Shown here: piece after piece, positions 1 to 8,389 of the stretch
How the letters are laid out: every line of letters begins with the position of its first letter
Position numbering within the stretch: the stretch's first letter is position 1
DNA from: Paracoccus methylovorus
Lineage (GTDB): Bacteria; Pseudomonadota; Alphaproteobacteria; Rhodobacterales; Rhodobacteraceae
DNA: 64,000 nt
NCBI RefSeq assembly: GCF_016919705.1
Contig: NZ_CP070372.1
Span: 124,001 to 188,000, forward strand
Reading direction: 5' to 3'
The notes under the pieces: model-generated
The model's database searches: none
Seen by the model: the letters and a program-made list of their open reading frames with translations, nothing else
Told to the model about the DNA's origin: nothing
Made by a program: the position numbers and the translations under genes

Positions 1-479
1 CGCATGAGTTCTCGGGTGGGCAGCGCCAGCGGATCTGCGTCGCACGGGCGCTGGTGATGAAACCCAAGGTCATCGTGGCGGACGAGGCGGTCTCGGCGCT
101 GGACGTCACCATGAAGACGCAGGTCGTCAACCTGATGATGGATTTGCAGCAAGAGATGGGGCTGGGGTTCGTCTTCATCAGCCATGACATGGCGGTGGTC
201 GAGCGTATCAGCCACCGGATTGCGGTGATGTATCTGGGCGAGATCGTCGAGATCGGCCCGCGCGCCGCCATCTTCGACAATCCGCGCCATCCCTATACCC
301 GCCGCCTTTTGGGGGCTGTGCCCGTCCCCGATCCCGCGCGCCGGCATCAGCGCAGCACCGTGGCTGTCACTGAATTGCACAGCCCGGTCCGGTCGGCTGA
401 CTATAAGCATCCCGAACGGCGTTATCTTGAGATTTCGGACGATCACTTCGTTCTGGAAACCGGGGATGACTGGCAATGA
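1..479 (+). CDS. Peptide-type ABC transporter ATP-binding protein, 3' part
   Basis: This is the C-terminal part of an ATPase of the oligopeptide/dipeptide (DppD/DppF, OppD/OppF) importer family; the 5' part lies outside the window, and the reading frame is open from position 3. The visible part begins at the ABC signature (FSGGQRQR) and continues through Walker B ([12 protein letters not shown], with Ala where Pro is usual), the switch histidine (ISHD) and the C-terminal oligo_HPY segment ([11 protein letters not shown]), which is diagnostic of this family. It would energise uptake of a peptide or amine-like solute at the inner membrane. The flavoprotein and aldehyde dehydrogenase that follow on the same strand suggest that the imported solute is oxidised by them. 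Confidence 0.9.
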   Translation, partial: HEFSGGQRQRICVARALVMKPKVIVADEAVSALDVTMKTQVVNLMMDLQQEMGLGFVFISHDMAVVERISHRIAVMYLGEIVEIGPRAAIFDNPRHPYTRRLLGAVPVPDPARRHQRSTVAVTELHSPVRSADYKHPERRYLEISDDHFVLETGDDWQ

Positions 480-497
480 CGCCAGCCCCCTTTGAGT

Positions 498-1871
498 ATG
501 CGAGCCTCAGCTATGACCACGCTTTCCATTCCCGTCGCCCCCTTCGTCGGTGACGATACCCTTCCTGCGGCCGTCGATGTGGTAATCGTCGGCGGCGGCA
601 TCATCGGCGTGACGACCGCGCTGGAACTGGCCGAGCGCGGGGTCTCGGTCGCGCTTTGCGAAAAAGGCGTGATCGCGGGCGAACAATCCAGCCGCAACTG
701 GGGCTGGACGCGGCAGATGGGCCGGGATGAACGCGAACTGCCCTTGTGCATGCATTCGGTCGAGATGTGGTCGCAGATGAACGCCCGCATCGGCCGCGAG
801 ACAGGCTGGCGGCGCACCGGCATCAGCTATCTGTCCTATAACCGGCGTGACCTGAAAGGCTGGCTGACCTGGGAAGAGATCGGCCGCCGTCACGATCTGG
901 ACGCACGGATGCTGTCGCAGGCCGAAATCGCACAGAAGCTGCCGGGCAATAACGGCGGCATCCTTGGTGTCCTGCATACCGCCTCGGACGGCCGGGCAGA
1001 GCCGTGGATCGCGGTCCCGGCCATGGCAGAGGCCGCCCGCGAAAAAGGCGCTCATATCCTGACCAACTGCGCCGTGCGCACGATCGAGACGGCGGCAGGG
1101 CGGATCAATGCCGTGGTGACCGAGCGCGGCGAGATCCGTTGCCAATCGGTAGTCATCGCGGGCGGGATCTGGTCGCGTCTGCTTCTGGGCAACATGGGGC
1201 TGGACTTTCCACAGTTGAAAGTGATCGGCCCCGTGGCCTGCGTGGATGGGGTTCAGGGGCTGACCGACATGCCCGTCGGCGCGGGTGACTTTGCCTATCG
1301 CAAGCGGCTGGACGGCGGGTTTACCGTCGCGGTCAGGAACAAGAGCCTTGCGCCGCTGACCCCCGATCATTTCCGGCTGCTGACCGACTTCTTCCCCACC
1401 TTCCTGACGACATGGCGCGAACTCAGCCTGCGGTTCAACGGCACGTTCTTTCAGGAAATGATGACAAAGCGAAAATGGCGCGCCGATGAGCAGACCCCGT
1501 TCGAGGTCTGTCGGACGATGGACCCCCCTGCGGTCCCCGGCTTTACCCGCAAGGCGCTGCGCAATCTGGCGCGGGCGTTCCCGGGCTTTGCCGACGCGCG
1601 GGTCCGGCACGAATGGTCGGGGGTGATGGATGCGACGCCCGATGCGATCCCGGTCATCAGTCCGGTTCATACGGTTCCCGGGCTGCATGTCGCCTCGGGC
1701 TTTTCGGGGCATGGTTTCGGTATCGGGCCGGGGGCGGGACAACTGATGGCCGACCTGATTACCGGCGATCGTACCCGGGTTGATGCGAAGGTGTTCGATA
1801 TCAGCCGGCTACGGCCCCGTTATGGCGCGACCAAGGCGCAGGGCCTTCGACCGAAGTCCGCGGCCGCCTGA
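498..1871 (+). CDS. FAD-dependent oxidoreductase, DadA/glycine-oxidase-like
   Basis: The protein has an N-terminal Rossmann dinucleotide-binding motif (VVIVGGGIIGVTTALELAERG) and the layout of the D-amino-acid oxidase / sarcosine oxidase (DAO) family, with the C-terminal FAD-contact segment GFSGHGFGIGPGAG. These enzymes oxidise amines or amino acids at a carbon-nitrogen bond. About 457 residues is normal for the family. No start has a clear ribosome binding site: TTG at 492, ATG at 498 and ATG at 513 are all possible. It follows the transporter ATPase by about 20 bp and precedes an aldehyde dehydrogenase, so oxidative deamination of an imported amine followed by aldehyde oxidation is a reasonable inference. 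The substrate is unknown. Confidence 0.82.
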   Translation: MRASAMTTLSIPVAPFVGDDTLPAAVDVVIVGGGIIGVTTALELAERGVSVALCEKGVIAGEQSSRNWGWTRQMGRDERELPLCMHSVEMWSQMNARIGRETGWRRTGISYLSYNRRDLKGWLTWEEIGRRHDLDARMLSQAEIAQKLPGNNGGILGVLHTASDGRAEPWIAVPAMAEAAREKGAHILTNCAVRTIETAAGRINAVVTERGEIRCQSVVIAGGIWSRLLLGNMGLDFPQLKVIGPVACVDGVQGLTDMPVGAGDFAYRKRLDGGFTVAVRNKSLAPLTPDHFRLLTDFFPTFLTTWRELSLRFNGTFFQEMMTKRKWRADEQTPFEVCRTMDPPAVPGFTRKALRNLARAFPGFADARVRHEWSGVMDATPDAIPVISPVHTVPGLHVASGFSGHGFGIGPGAGQLMADLITGDRTRVDAKVFDISRLRPRYGATKAQGLRPKSAAA

Positions 1872-1932
1872 AACAGCCCGGCCGCCGCCCCGGACCCCGA
1901 TCCAAATCGAACATCTGAATGGAGGAACCAGC

Positions 1933-3402
1933 ATGACCCATCGCACCCCCGCCCAAGCATTTTCTGATCAGCCGCGCGACTGGCGCAACTATATCGACGG
2001 CCGCTTTACCGATAACGGGGCCGAGATGATCGACGTCCTGAACCCCGCCACCGGCACGCTTCTGGGTCGTATTCCCGAAACCGATGCCGATCAGGTCGAT
2101 GTCGCCGTCAAGGCCGCTCGTCATGCGCAAGGGGCGTGGGAAAAGCTGCCGGCCATCGAACGCGCGGGCTATCTGCGCAAGATCTCGGCCAAGCTGCGCG
2201 AGCACCGGCTGGAACTGGCGGATCTGATCGTCAAGGAACAGGGCAAGATCCGCGGGTTGGCGCAGGTTGAGGTCGATTTTACCGCCGATTACATCGACTA
2301 CATGGCCGAATGGGCCCGCCGCATCGAAGGCGAGGTGCTGACGAGCGACCGCCCGAACGAAACCATGCTGTTGCTGCGCAAGCCGGTCGGCGTGGTGGCG
2401 GGCATCCTGCCGTGGAACTTTCCGTTTTTCCTGATCGCGCGCAAGATGGCCCCGGCGCTGGTGACCGGCAACACCATCGTCATCAAGCCCAGCGAGGAAA
2501 CCCCGCTGAACGCCTATCTCTTTGCCGAGCTTCTGGCGGAAACCGATCTGCCCGCCGGCGTATTCAACCTGATCGGCGGCCGCGGTCACGTCTCGGGCGA
2601 GGCGCTGGCCTCACACCCCGGCGTGGACCTGATCACATTCACCGGCAGTGTCGCGACCGGTTCACATATCATGCAACTGGCCGCCAAAAACCTGACGCGG
2701 GTCAATCTGGAACTGGGCGGCAAGGCCCCGGCCATCGTGCTGAAGGATGCCGATCTGGATCTGGCAGCGCAGGCGATCTACGATTCGCGCGTCATCAATA
2801 CCGGACAGGTCTGCAACTGCGCCGAGCGCGTCTATGTCGAGCGCCCGGTCCACAACGCATTCGTGGAAAAGATGAAGGCGCTGTTCGAAGCCACGCGCTA
2901 TGGCGATCCGTCGGTTCTGGAGGATCTGCACATGGGGCCTTTGGTCAGTCAGGCCGGGCTGGAAAAAGTGGCCCGCGCCGTGGACCTTGCCCGCGAGCAG
3001 GGCGCGCAGGTGATCATCGGCGGCAAGGCCGCCGATCTGGGGCAGGGGTTCCATTATGAGCCCACACTGATCACGGGTGCCACGGAAAAGATGGATATCA
3101 TGCAGCGCGAAACCTTTGGGCCGGTTCTGCCGATTCAGGTGGTGGACGGTCTGGATGAGGCCATCGCTTTGGCGAATGACAGCGAATATGGCCTGACCTC
3201 TTCGATCTATACGCGCGACCTCAATGCGGCGATGCAGGCCGCGCGCGAGCTGAAGTTCGGCGAAACCTACATCAACCGCGAGAATTTCGAGGCGATGCAG
3301 GGCTTCCACGCCGGCCGCCGCAAGTCCGGCATCGGGGGCGCAGACGGCAAGCATGGGCTTTATGAGTTCACCGAAACCCACGTCGTCTATATCGCTGGCT
3401 GA
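1933..3402 (+). CDS. aldA: NAD-dependent aldehyde dehydrogenase, AldA-like (lactaldehyde/glycolaldehyde type)
   Basis: A 489-residue aldehyde dehydrogenase that resembles Escherichia coli AldA over its whole length as I recall that sequence, including the blocks EVDFTADYIDYMAEWARR, ILPWNFPFFLIARKMAP and the C-terminal KFGETYINRENFEAMQGFHA. The catalytic cysteine is C294 in GQVCNC, the general base is E260 in LELGGK, and N162 sits in PWNF. The start at 1933 is chosen because GGAGG lies 8 bp upstream; the open frame extends further 5' without a better site. It probably oxidises the aldehyde released by the preceding flavoprotein to a carboxylate in the cytoplasm. The exact aldehyde is not shown by the sequence. 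Confidence 0.9.
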   Translation: MTHRTPAQAFSDQPRDWRNYIDGRFTDNGAEMIDVLNPATGTLLGRIPETDADQVDVAVKAARHAQGAWEKLPAIERAGYLRKISAKLREHRLELADLIVKEQGKIRGLAQVEVDFTADYIDYMAEWARRIEGEVLTSDRPNETMLLLRKPVGVVAGILPWNFPFFLIARKMAPALVTGNTIVIKPSEETPLNAYLFAELLAETDLPAGVFNLIGGRGHVSGEALASHPGVDLITFTGSVATGSHIMQLAAKNLTRVNLELGGKAPAIVLKDADLDLAAQAIYDSRVINTGQVCNCAERVYVERPVHNAFVEKMKALFEATRYGDPSVLEDLHMGPLVSQAGLEKVARAVDLAREQGAQVIIGGKAADLGQGFHYEPTLITGATEKMDIMQRETFGPVLPIQVVDGLDEAIALANDSEYGLTSSIYTRDLNAAMQAARELKFGETYINRENFEAMQGFHAGRRKSGIGGADGKHGLYEFTETHVVYIAG

Positions 3403-3433
3403 CGTCCCCCGATTACGCGCATTAAGATAACGA

Positions 3434-3456
3434 GGCCGGCCGGTCATCGGCCGGCC
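3434..3456 (+). terminator. Hairpin terminator after aldA
   Basis: A perfect 9-bp GC-only stem (GGCCGGCCG / CGGCCGGCC) with a 5-nt loop lies 32 bp after the aldA stop and is followed by TTTG. The run of T is short, so termination may be weak. It separates the aldehyde dehydrogenase operon from the hipBA promoter. Confidence 0.6.
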
Positions 3457-3482
3457 TTTGCCGGGCAGGGACCTATGAGGGC

Positions 3483-3579
3483 ATGATCTAAAGATCATAA
3501 GGTCATTTTATTATCTGAAGATCATTTGTTATCTTTATGATCTTGGCGACATATTGACAAAAAATGATCCAACAATCAT
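3483..3579. promoter_or_regulatory. Four-box operator array for hipBA, 27-bp period
   Basis: Four 16-bp boxes start at 3483, 3510, 3537 and 3564, that is, exactly 27 bp apart. Box 1 is a perfect palindrome, ATGATCT-AA-AGATCAT. Box 2 (ATTATCTGAAGATCAT) differs at two positions, box 4 (ATGATCCAACAATCAT) keeps both outer arms, and box 3 (ATGATCTTGGCGACAT) keeps mainly the left arm. Box 4 lies between the -35 and -10 elements of the hipB promoter, so binding there would block transcription. HipB-family antitoxins are known to repress their own operons through palindromic sites, so these are predicted to be HipB or HipBA sites. Confidence 0.75.
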
Positions 3580-3582
3580 ATT
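3554..3582 (+). promoter_or_regulatory. Sigma70-type promoter of hipBA
   Basis: A perfect TTGACA (-35, 3554-3559) is followed after 17 bp by CATATT (-10, 3577-3582, four of six consensus bases). It lies just upstream of the hipB ribosome binding site and overlaps operator box 4. Confidence 0.6.
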
Positions 3583-3600
3583 CGTGCGGAAAGGATCGCA

Positions 3601-3855
3601 ATGATGGATCAGATCGCCCGCACTACAAAAGATATCGGCAATGTCCTTCGCAATGCGCGCAAGGCCAGAAAGCTGACGCAGACCGACCTTGCCCGTCGCG
3701 CAGGCGTCTGGCAGCGCACGATCTCGAATATCGAGACCAGCGCCAGCGGGGCAAAGCTGGACACGATCTTCGACCTGCTCGCGGCGCTTGATCTTGAAAT
3801 TCACATTGTCCCGCGCAGCAAGATGAAGCCCAGCGATCTGGAAGATATTTTCTGA
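3601..3855 (+). CDS. hipB: HipB-like antitoxin, XRE-family helix-turn-helix protein
   Basis: An 84-residue protein with one XRE-type helix-turn-helix: LTQTDLARRAGVWQRTISNIE spans the recognition region at about residues 25-45. Its length and its position directly before hipA match the HipB antitoxin, which neutralises HipA and represses the operon. A purine-rich AAGGA lies upstream of ATG 3601; the ATG at 3604 is an alternative. The stop codon shares its A with the hipA start (TGATG), indicating translational coupling. Upstream are a clear promoter and four phased operator boxes, so autoregulation is likely. Confidence 0.88.
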   Translation: MMDQIARTTKDIGNVLRNARKARKLTQTDLARRAGVWQRTISNIETSASGAKLDTIFDLLAALDLEIHIVPRSKMKPSDLEDIF

Positions 3856-5168
3856 TGGGGCGCAAACGCACCTATGCGCCGCTTGATGTATTCATGAACC
3901 GCCGAAAGGTGGGGCAGTTCTTCCGCGAACCCGACGGCGCATTTGCCTTTACCTATGCCCCGGAATGGTTGGCGTGGCAGAACAGGCTGCCTGTCTCGCG
4001 ATCCCTGCCGCTGCGTCCCGAGCGTTATATCGGCCCGCCGGTCATCGCGGTATTCGACAACCTGCTGCCCGACAGCGACGATATTCGCAGACGCGTAGCC
4101 GAACGTGTCGGCGCGGACGGGCTGGACGCCTATAGCCTGCTTGCCCGGATCGGGCGGGACTGCGTAGGCGCCCTGCAATTCCTGCCCGAGGGCGAGGTGC
4201 CCGACACCACCGACACGCTGGCGGGCGAGCCCCTTGGCGACAATGAAATCGCCGCCATGCTCAAGGATCTCAGGGGCACACCGCTTGGTATCCGACGCGA
4301 CCGCGATTTCCGGATTTCCGTTGCAGGAGCGCAGGAAAAGACCGCTCTGCTGCTCCACAACGGCCAGTGGATCGAACCCACCGGCACGACCCCGACAACG
4401 CATATCCTCAAGCCTGCGATTGGCGCCCTGCCCAACGGCATGGACCTGACCGACAGCATCGAGAACGAGCATTTCTGCTTGCGGCTGCTGGAAGCGTTCG
4501 GACTGTCGGTTGCCCACACCGAGATCGCGACATTCGCGGATACCAAGGCGCTGGTCATCCAGCGCTTCGACCGTCTGCACGCGAGGGATGGAAGGTTTAT
4601 ACGGCTGCCGCAGGAAGATTGCTGCCAGGCGCTCTCGGTTCCACCAACCCGCAAGTACCAGAACGAAGGCGGTCCCGGCATCGTCGAGATCTGCGAGCTT
4701 TTGCAAGCAAGCGACGAGCCGCTTTCCGACCGCGCCAATTTCTTAAAAGCCAATGTGTTGTTCTGGTTGATCGGCGCGACGGATGGCCATGCGAAAAACT
4801 TCAGCATTGCACTGATGCCGGGCGGACGTTTTACCCTGACACCGCTTTACGACGTGCTGACGGCGCAGCCCTCTCTGGATGCGGGACAGTTTCAGATCAA
4901 GGACATGAAGCTGGCGATGCGGGTGGGAAAGGGTCGGCATTACAGGGTCTCGGAAATCCAAGGCAGGCATTTTGTTGAGACAGGTCTGGCCGCAGGCTTC
5001 TCGCGCGAACAGGTCGAGCAGATTTTCCAGGACATCGAAGCCGGGTCAGAAGAGGCCTTCGCCAGAACCTTGACGCAGATGCCGACCGACTTTCCGGCCG
5101 CTTTGTTCGAGTCTGTCAAGCACGGGTTTGACCAGCGGGCACAGCGCCTCTTGACCAAGGAACGATAG
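3855..5168 (+). CDS. hipA: HipA-like serine/threonine kinase toxin
   Basis: A 437-residue HipA-family kinase, close to the 440 residues of the E. coli toxin. HipA inactivates glutamyl-tRNA synthetase by phosphorylation and induces growth arrest. The sequence keeps the P-loop/autophosphorylation segment ISVAGAQEK (S155, equivalent to E. coli S150), the catalytic loop ATDGHAKNFS (D310, equivalent to D309) and the metal-binding LYDVL (D333, equivalent to D332). All key residues are therefore present and the toxin looks active. It overlaps hipB by one base. The real substrate in this organism is unproven, because HipA homologues differ in target. Confidence 0.9.
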   Translation: MGRKRTYAPLDVFMNRRKVGQFFREPDGAFAFTYAPEWLAWQNRLPVSRSLPLRPERYIGPPVIAVFDNLLPDSDDIRRRVAERVGADGLDAYSLLARIGRDCVGALQFLPEGEVPDTTDTLAGEPLGDNEIAAMLKDLRGTPLGIRRDRDFRISVAGAQEKTALLLHNGQWIEPTGTTPTTHILKPAIGALPNGMDLTDSIENEHFCLRLLEAFGLSVAHTEIATFADTKALVIQRFDRLHARDGRFIRLPQEDCCQALSVPPTRKYQNEGGPGIVEICELLQASDEPLSDRANFLKANVLFWLIGATDGHAKNFSIALMPGGRFTLTPLYDVLTAQPSLDAGQFQIKDMKLAMRVGKGRHYRVSEIQGRHFVETGLAAGFSREQVEQIFQDIEAGSEEAFARTLTQMPTDFPAALFESVKHGFDQRAQRLLTKER

Positions 5169-5284
5169 ACTGTGGCAAGAGGCCGGTGAATGTGTCCAGT
5201 CGCAGGGACACTTTTCGGCTAGGGTCGGGACCCATTGATTTACCTTTTCTTGCGTGATTGACCAGCCTGCCGCGTTATTTCGCC

Positions 5285-5309
5285 AGCGACCACGCCACGC
5301 GCGGTCGCT
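5285..5309. terminator. Hairpin between convergent hipA and RTX gene
   Basis: AGCGACC (5285-5291) pairs with GGTCGCT (5303-5309), and the loop contains a further CGC/GCG pairing. It lies between two convergent genes and could act as a terminator for one or both, but no T-run follows on either strand. Confidence 0.35.
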
Positions 5310-5329
5310 AGCCAGATATTCATCGTTCT

Positions 5330-5992
5330 TCAGAAGATGAAATCGCCCATACCCAGTTGCGATCTCTGGAAATCTTCGAGAATGACGGTCGTGTTGCCAT
5401 TCAGTATCAGCGCCAGATCGTCGCCTTGCTGGACGGCATTCTCTATCACAGACCGGACCTGATTTCGGCTCATGTCATCAAAATGGAGATGATCCACACC
5501 GTTTCGGAAATCGGTGATCACATCGCGGCCGTCTCCGAACTCGAACTCAAACACATCGGCGCCTTTGCCGCCGATCAGAGTATCATTGCCCCGACCGCCC
5601 TCCAGCGTGTCGTTGCCCGCGCCGCCAAACAGACGGTCGCGACCGCTGCCAACGTCCAATTCGTCGTGACCGTCGCCGCCCCGCAGCGTGTCGTTCCCGG
5701 AATCGCCGTCCAGTTCATCATTGCCGGTGCCGCCCTCGAGGATGTCGTTTCCGCTGCCGCCCTCAAGCTCGTCGCGGCCCGCCCCGCCGCGCAGGATATC
5801 GTTGCCGCGACCGCCCTCCAGCTCGTCATTGCCCGCGCCGCCCAACAGCGTGTCGCGCCCGTCGCCGCCTGACAATTCGTCATTGCCGCCAAAGCCCCGC
5901 AACAGATCGTTGCCGCCCCGCCCAAACAGAAAATCCGCGAAACTGGTGCCGTCCAGCCTGTTGTGCCCGTCCGTTCCGATCCTGCGTACCAT
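5330..5992 (-). CDS. RTX-repeat calcium-binding protein (hemolysin-type repeats)
   Basis: About 220 residues, made largely of tandem glycine- and aspartate-rich nonapeptides (GGxGNDxLxGGxGxDxL type) at about residues 15-160. They fold as a calcium-stabilised parallel beta-roll. The C-terminus ([16 protein letters not shown]) resembles the capping and secretion region of type I-secreted RTX proteins. Such proteins normally leave the cell through a type I secretion system in one step, and no signal peptide is seen. The start at 5992 is preferred because GGAAAGGA lies upstream; the longer frame to 6061 has no such site. No enzymatic domain and no secretion genes are nearby, so its role (adhesion, matrix, S-layer-like) is unknown. 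Confidence 0.8.
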   Translation of the reverse strand: MVRRIGTDGHNRLDGTSFADFLFGRGGNDLLRGFGGNDELSGGDGRDTLLGGAGNDELEGGRGNDILRGGAGRDELEGGSGNDILEGGTGNDELDGDSGNDTLRGGDGHDELDVGSGRDRLFGGAGNDTLEGGRGNDTLIGGKGADVFEFEFGDGRDVITDFRNGVDHLHFDDMSRNQVRSVIENAVQQGDDLALILNGNTTVILEDFQRSQLGMGDFIF

Positions 5993-6127
5993 CTTTGCGT
6001 CCTTTCCATTCTCCATGTCGATCCGGTCGCATTGCGGCCGATCCCGAACCGATAACGCCAATGGGCTGACGCCCCGCTGATCCGGCCTGTCAGGGAAATA
6101 TCAGGACAGAGCGGCTAAAAACCGCTC

Positions 6128-6471
6128 ATGAGCCGATTGACCCTGCCATTTTTTCCCTTGCGGTCCTGTTTGCCCTGCTGCCGCTGGCGGGCGGCGGGCA
6201 ACCTGCCGATAGATCCCCGGCCGATAGATCCATGCCCGATTACGAAGTGGCCCGCGATGCCGTCGGTCGCGGCGAATTTCTACCGTTGGAGGAAATCCTT
6301 GCCATTGTCTCGCGCGATCACCCCGGCCAGATCATCGAAATCGAACTGGAGTTCGAGGACGGCGTCTGGGAATATGAAGTCGAACTGGTAACACCGGACG
6401 GGCGGCTGATCGAGATCGACCTTGACGCTGCAACCGGTGAGATCCTCGAATATGAGGAAGACGACGATTGA
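6128..6471 (+). pseudogene. PepSY-domain periplasmic protein with a frameshift after the signal-peptide start
   Basis: The frame from ATG 6232 encodes a PepSY-like acidic domain (IIEIELEFEDGVWEYEVEL, then LIEIDLDAATGEIL). It lacks a signal peptide, but the upstream DNA encodes one in two frames: MSRLTLPFF from ATG 6128, then, shifted, SLAVLFALLPLAGGGQPADR. Adding one T to the T6 run at 6149-6154 joins them into a typical secreted protein of about 115 residues. The gene overlaps the response-regulator start by one base (TGATG), as in PepSY / response regulator / histidine kinase operons, where the periplasmic protein probably modulates the kinase. Either the gene is broken or one base was missed in sequencing. 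Confidence 0.7.
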
Positions 6472-7133
6472 TGCGCGTGCTTGTGGTAGAGGATGACAGC
6501 CGTATTGCCAAAGATCTGGAATGCGCGCTCTCGGCAGCCGGGTTTCGTATCGAACATTCCGATAATGGCGAGGACGCATGGTTTCGCGGCGGCACCGAGG
6601 CCTATGACCTGATCGTTCTGGATCTGGGGCTGCCACGGATGGACGGGCTCAGCGTATTGAAGCGCTGGCGACGCGAGGGCTGCGATTGTCCGGTGCTGAT
6701 CATGACCGCGCGTGGCGCCTGGACTGAACGCGTCGAGGGCATCGATGCTGGCGCCGACGATTATCTGCCCAAGCCCTTTCGCATGGAGGAACTGGTGGCC
6801 CGCGTGCGCGCGCTTGTCCGCCGGGCGGGTGGTCGCGGCAGCGCGCGGCAGCGGATCGGCAGGCTCAGTGTCGATCTGAATCGGATGACGGTTGATGTGG
6901 ACGGCATTCCGGTGGCGCTGACACCCTTGGAATTCCGGTTGATCGCCTATCTGGCTTTGCATCGTGACCGGGTGGTGCCGCCGACCGAACTTCTGGAACA
7001 TCTTTATGGTGACAATGACGCGCGCGAGGCGAATGCGCTGGAGGCCGTGATTACCCGCATTCGCCGCAAGCTCGGGTCGGGAATAATTACGACGCGGCGC
7101 GGATTTGGCTATGGACTGGACGCGACCGAATGA
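6471..7133 (+). CDS. OmpR-family DNA-binding response regulator
   Basis: A 220-residue two-domain regulator. The receiver domain has the acidic pocket VVEDD near the N-terminus, the phosphoacceptor D51 in LIVLDLGLPRMDG and the conserved K101 in DDYLPKPF. The C-terminal winged helix (about residues 125-218) ends with ITRIRRKLGS...TRRGFGYGL, typical of the OmpR/PhoB group. ATG 6471 overlaps the PepSY stop codon, and a histidine kinase fragment follows by 8 bp, so the three genes form one sensory operon. The signal and the target promoters are unknown. With its partner kinase truncated, the regulator may now be orphaned. Confidence 0.93.
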   Translation: MRVLVVEDDSRIAKDLECALSAAGFRIEHSDNGEDAWFRGGTEAYDLIVLDLGLPRMDGLSVLKRWRREGCDCPVLIMTARGAWTERVEGIDAGADDYLPKPFRMEELVARVRALVRRAGGRGSARQRIGRLSVDLNRMTVDVDGIPVALTPLEFRLIAYLALHRDRVVPPTELLEHLYGDNDAREANALEAVITRIRRKLGSGIITTRRGFGYGLDATE

Positions 7134-7141
7134 GGTCACGG

Positions 7142-7545
7142 ATGCGGCCACTGTCCTTGCGCTGGCGGCTGCTTGTGGTCGGGGGGGCGGCAATCCTTGC
7201 TGCTTTGGGCGCCGCGGCGATCGGGCTGGCGGTGCTGTTCGACTGCCATGTCGAGAGGGTCGCTCTGGCCGATCTGGAGGACAGGGTGCTTTCCCTGATT
7301 GCCATGTAGAGCAGGATGGCGACTTGCCCCGGCTGAAAACCGTGCCAGGTGATCCGATCTATAACCGGCCGTTTTCGGGGCATTACTGGCAGATCTTGCT
7401 GGGTGACCAGATGGAGCGCTCGCGGTCACTGTGGGGCTATACACTGCCGGCGGATCAGGCAGCCCCCGCGGGCGCACGCCGGGTCCTGACGTTGGAGGGG
7501 CCGCGCGACCAGCCGCTGGCGGGCGGGTTTCCAGAGCCTTGACCT
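7142..7545 (+). pseudogene. Sensor histidine kinase, N-terminal fragment, frameshifted and cut by IS66
   Basis: From ATG 7142 a transmembrane helix (LRWRLLVVGGAAILAALGAA...GLAVLF) is followed by the start of a periplasmic sensor domain, then a stop at 7307. The same protein continues in the next frame as VEQDGDLPRLKTVPGDPIYN and PFSGHYWQILLGDQ, a sensor-domain pattern of EnvZ/QseC-like kinases. One added base near 7306 restores the frame. About 80 residues later the homology ends at the IS66 remnant, so the second membrane helix, the HisKA and the ATPase domains are lost. It belongs with the upstream response regulator. Confidence 0.75.
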
Positions 7546-7550
7546 TGCGA

Positions 7551-7847
7551 GCCCGGCAACAGCGCCTCTAACTGGGCATGGTTCAGCGCCATCACCCCGT
7601 CCTTGATGGCGGGCCAGGTGAAGGTTGCATCCTCCAGCCGCTTGTAGGCCATCACCAGACCCGTGCCGTCCCAGTAAAGCAGTTTCAGCCTGTCAGCCCG
7701 GCGCGCGCGGAACACAAAAACCGTACCGGTGAACGGATCCTTGCGTAGCACAGACGGTACCAGCGCAGCCAGGCCATCATGACCCTTGCGAAAGTCGACG
7801 GGTTTCGTCGCCACCATGATCCACACCCGGTTCGACGGGAAGATCAC
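7551..7847 (-). pseudogene. tnpB: IS66 tnpB, 3'-truncated
   Basis: About 99 residues of the IS66 Orf2/TnpB accessory protein, starting at GTG 7847, which overlaps the tnpA stop in a GTGA. Recognisable segments are VWIMVATKPVDFRKGHDGLA and FVFRARRADRLKLLYWDGTG. The protein breaks off after LEALLPG, where the family normally continues for roughly 15 more residues. Translation then runs into unrelated sequence, antisense to the kinase fragment. Confidence 0.85.
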
Positions 7848-8234
7848 CGGCTTGCCGCCAAGGCGCGCACGACCAACGCGAGCCGCTCCGCCGAGGCCCG
7901 CGGCTTCCAGAACGGATCACCACCGCGCTTGCCACAATTTCCGGCCGGGCCACGCCACCGACATCGGCGCGCGGCGCATCCTCAGCGGGGCCGAGCATCA
8001 GTGCCGCGAACTCCACCGGATCCTCCGGCGCAGGCAGCACCAGCCGCCCTTTCCCGCCAGCGTTCGCCACGAGGATACATGGTTCGCAGGCACCCCGTGC
8101 CGACACGCCACGGCGTTCACGGTCACACCCGGCACCAGCGTCTCCGCCACGATCCGCGCCTTCACCTCATCCGGCCACTTCCGGTTCCGACGGCCCCGAC
8201 CGCCAGCCGGGAGAAGCTCCAATGCAGACTCCAT
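7844..8234 (-). pseudogene. tnpA: IS66 tnpA with two frameshifts
   Basis: The helix-turn-helix accessory protein of IS66 is spread over three frames. MESALELL...WPDEVKARIVAETLVPGVTV...NHVSSWRTLA is in the first, AGGKGRLVLPAPEDPVEFAALMLGP in the second, and the C-terminal ASAERLALVVRALAASR, with a stop at 7844, in the third. Two indels are needed, so the gene is dead. Confidence 0.8.
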
Positions 8235-8389
8235 GGAAAAACTCCATCCCAACAATCATCACGATCCAATGAACCGATCAGAATGCCGAGGAGAAGGTGG
8301 GAGGCAGAGACCGCTTACGTCTCACGACCGTTGCGCCATACTGCTCTTTGCCCTCTTCCGCTCTGACGTCCTCGCAGCCAACGGTCGGC

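Larger units (their letters stand above)
7551..8318 (-). mobile_element. IS66-family element, truncated
   Basis: The right terminus is recognisable at 8318: read on the minus strand it begins GTAAGCGGTCTCTGCC, the GTAAGCG end typical of IS66. It contains a frameshifted tnpA and a 3'-truncated tnpB. The large tnpC transposase gene and the left end are missing, having been lost at about 7551, where the element abuts the histidine kinase fragment. Confidence 0.8.

Noticed and set aside
507..1742. Long open frame on the minus strand (411 codons)
   Set aside because: It is antisense to the FAD oxidoreductase, whose motifs and codon bias are clear; the minus frame has low-complexity Arg/His/Gln-rich composition typical of shadows in high-GC DNA.
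5357..5872. Plus-strand frame with repetitive Val/Ala-rich product
   Set aside because: It mirrors the RTX repeats on the minus strand; the apparent periodicity is inherited from the repeat DNA.
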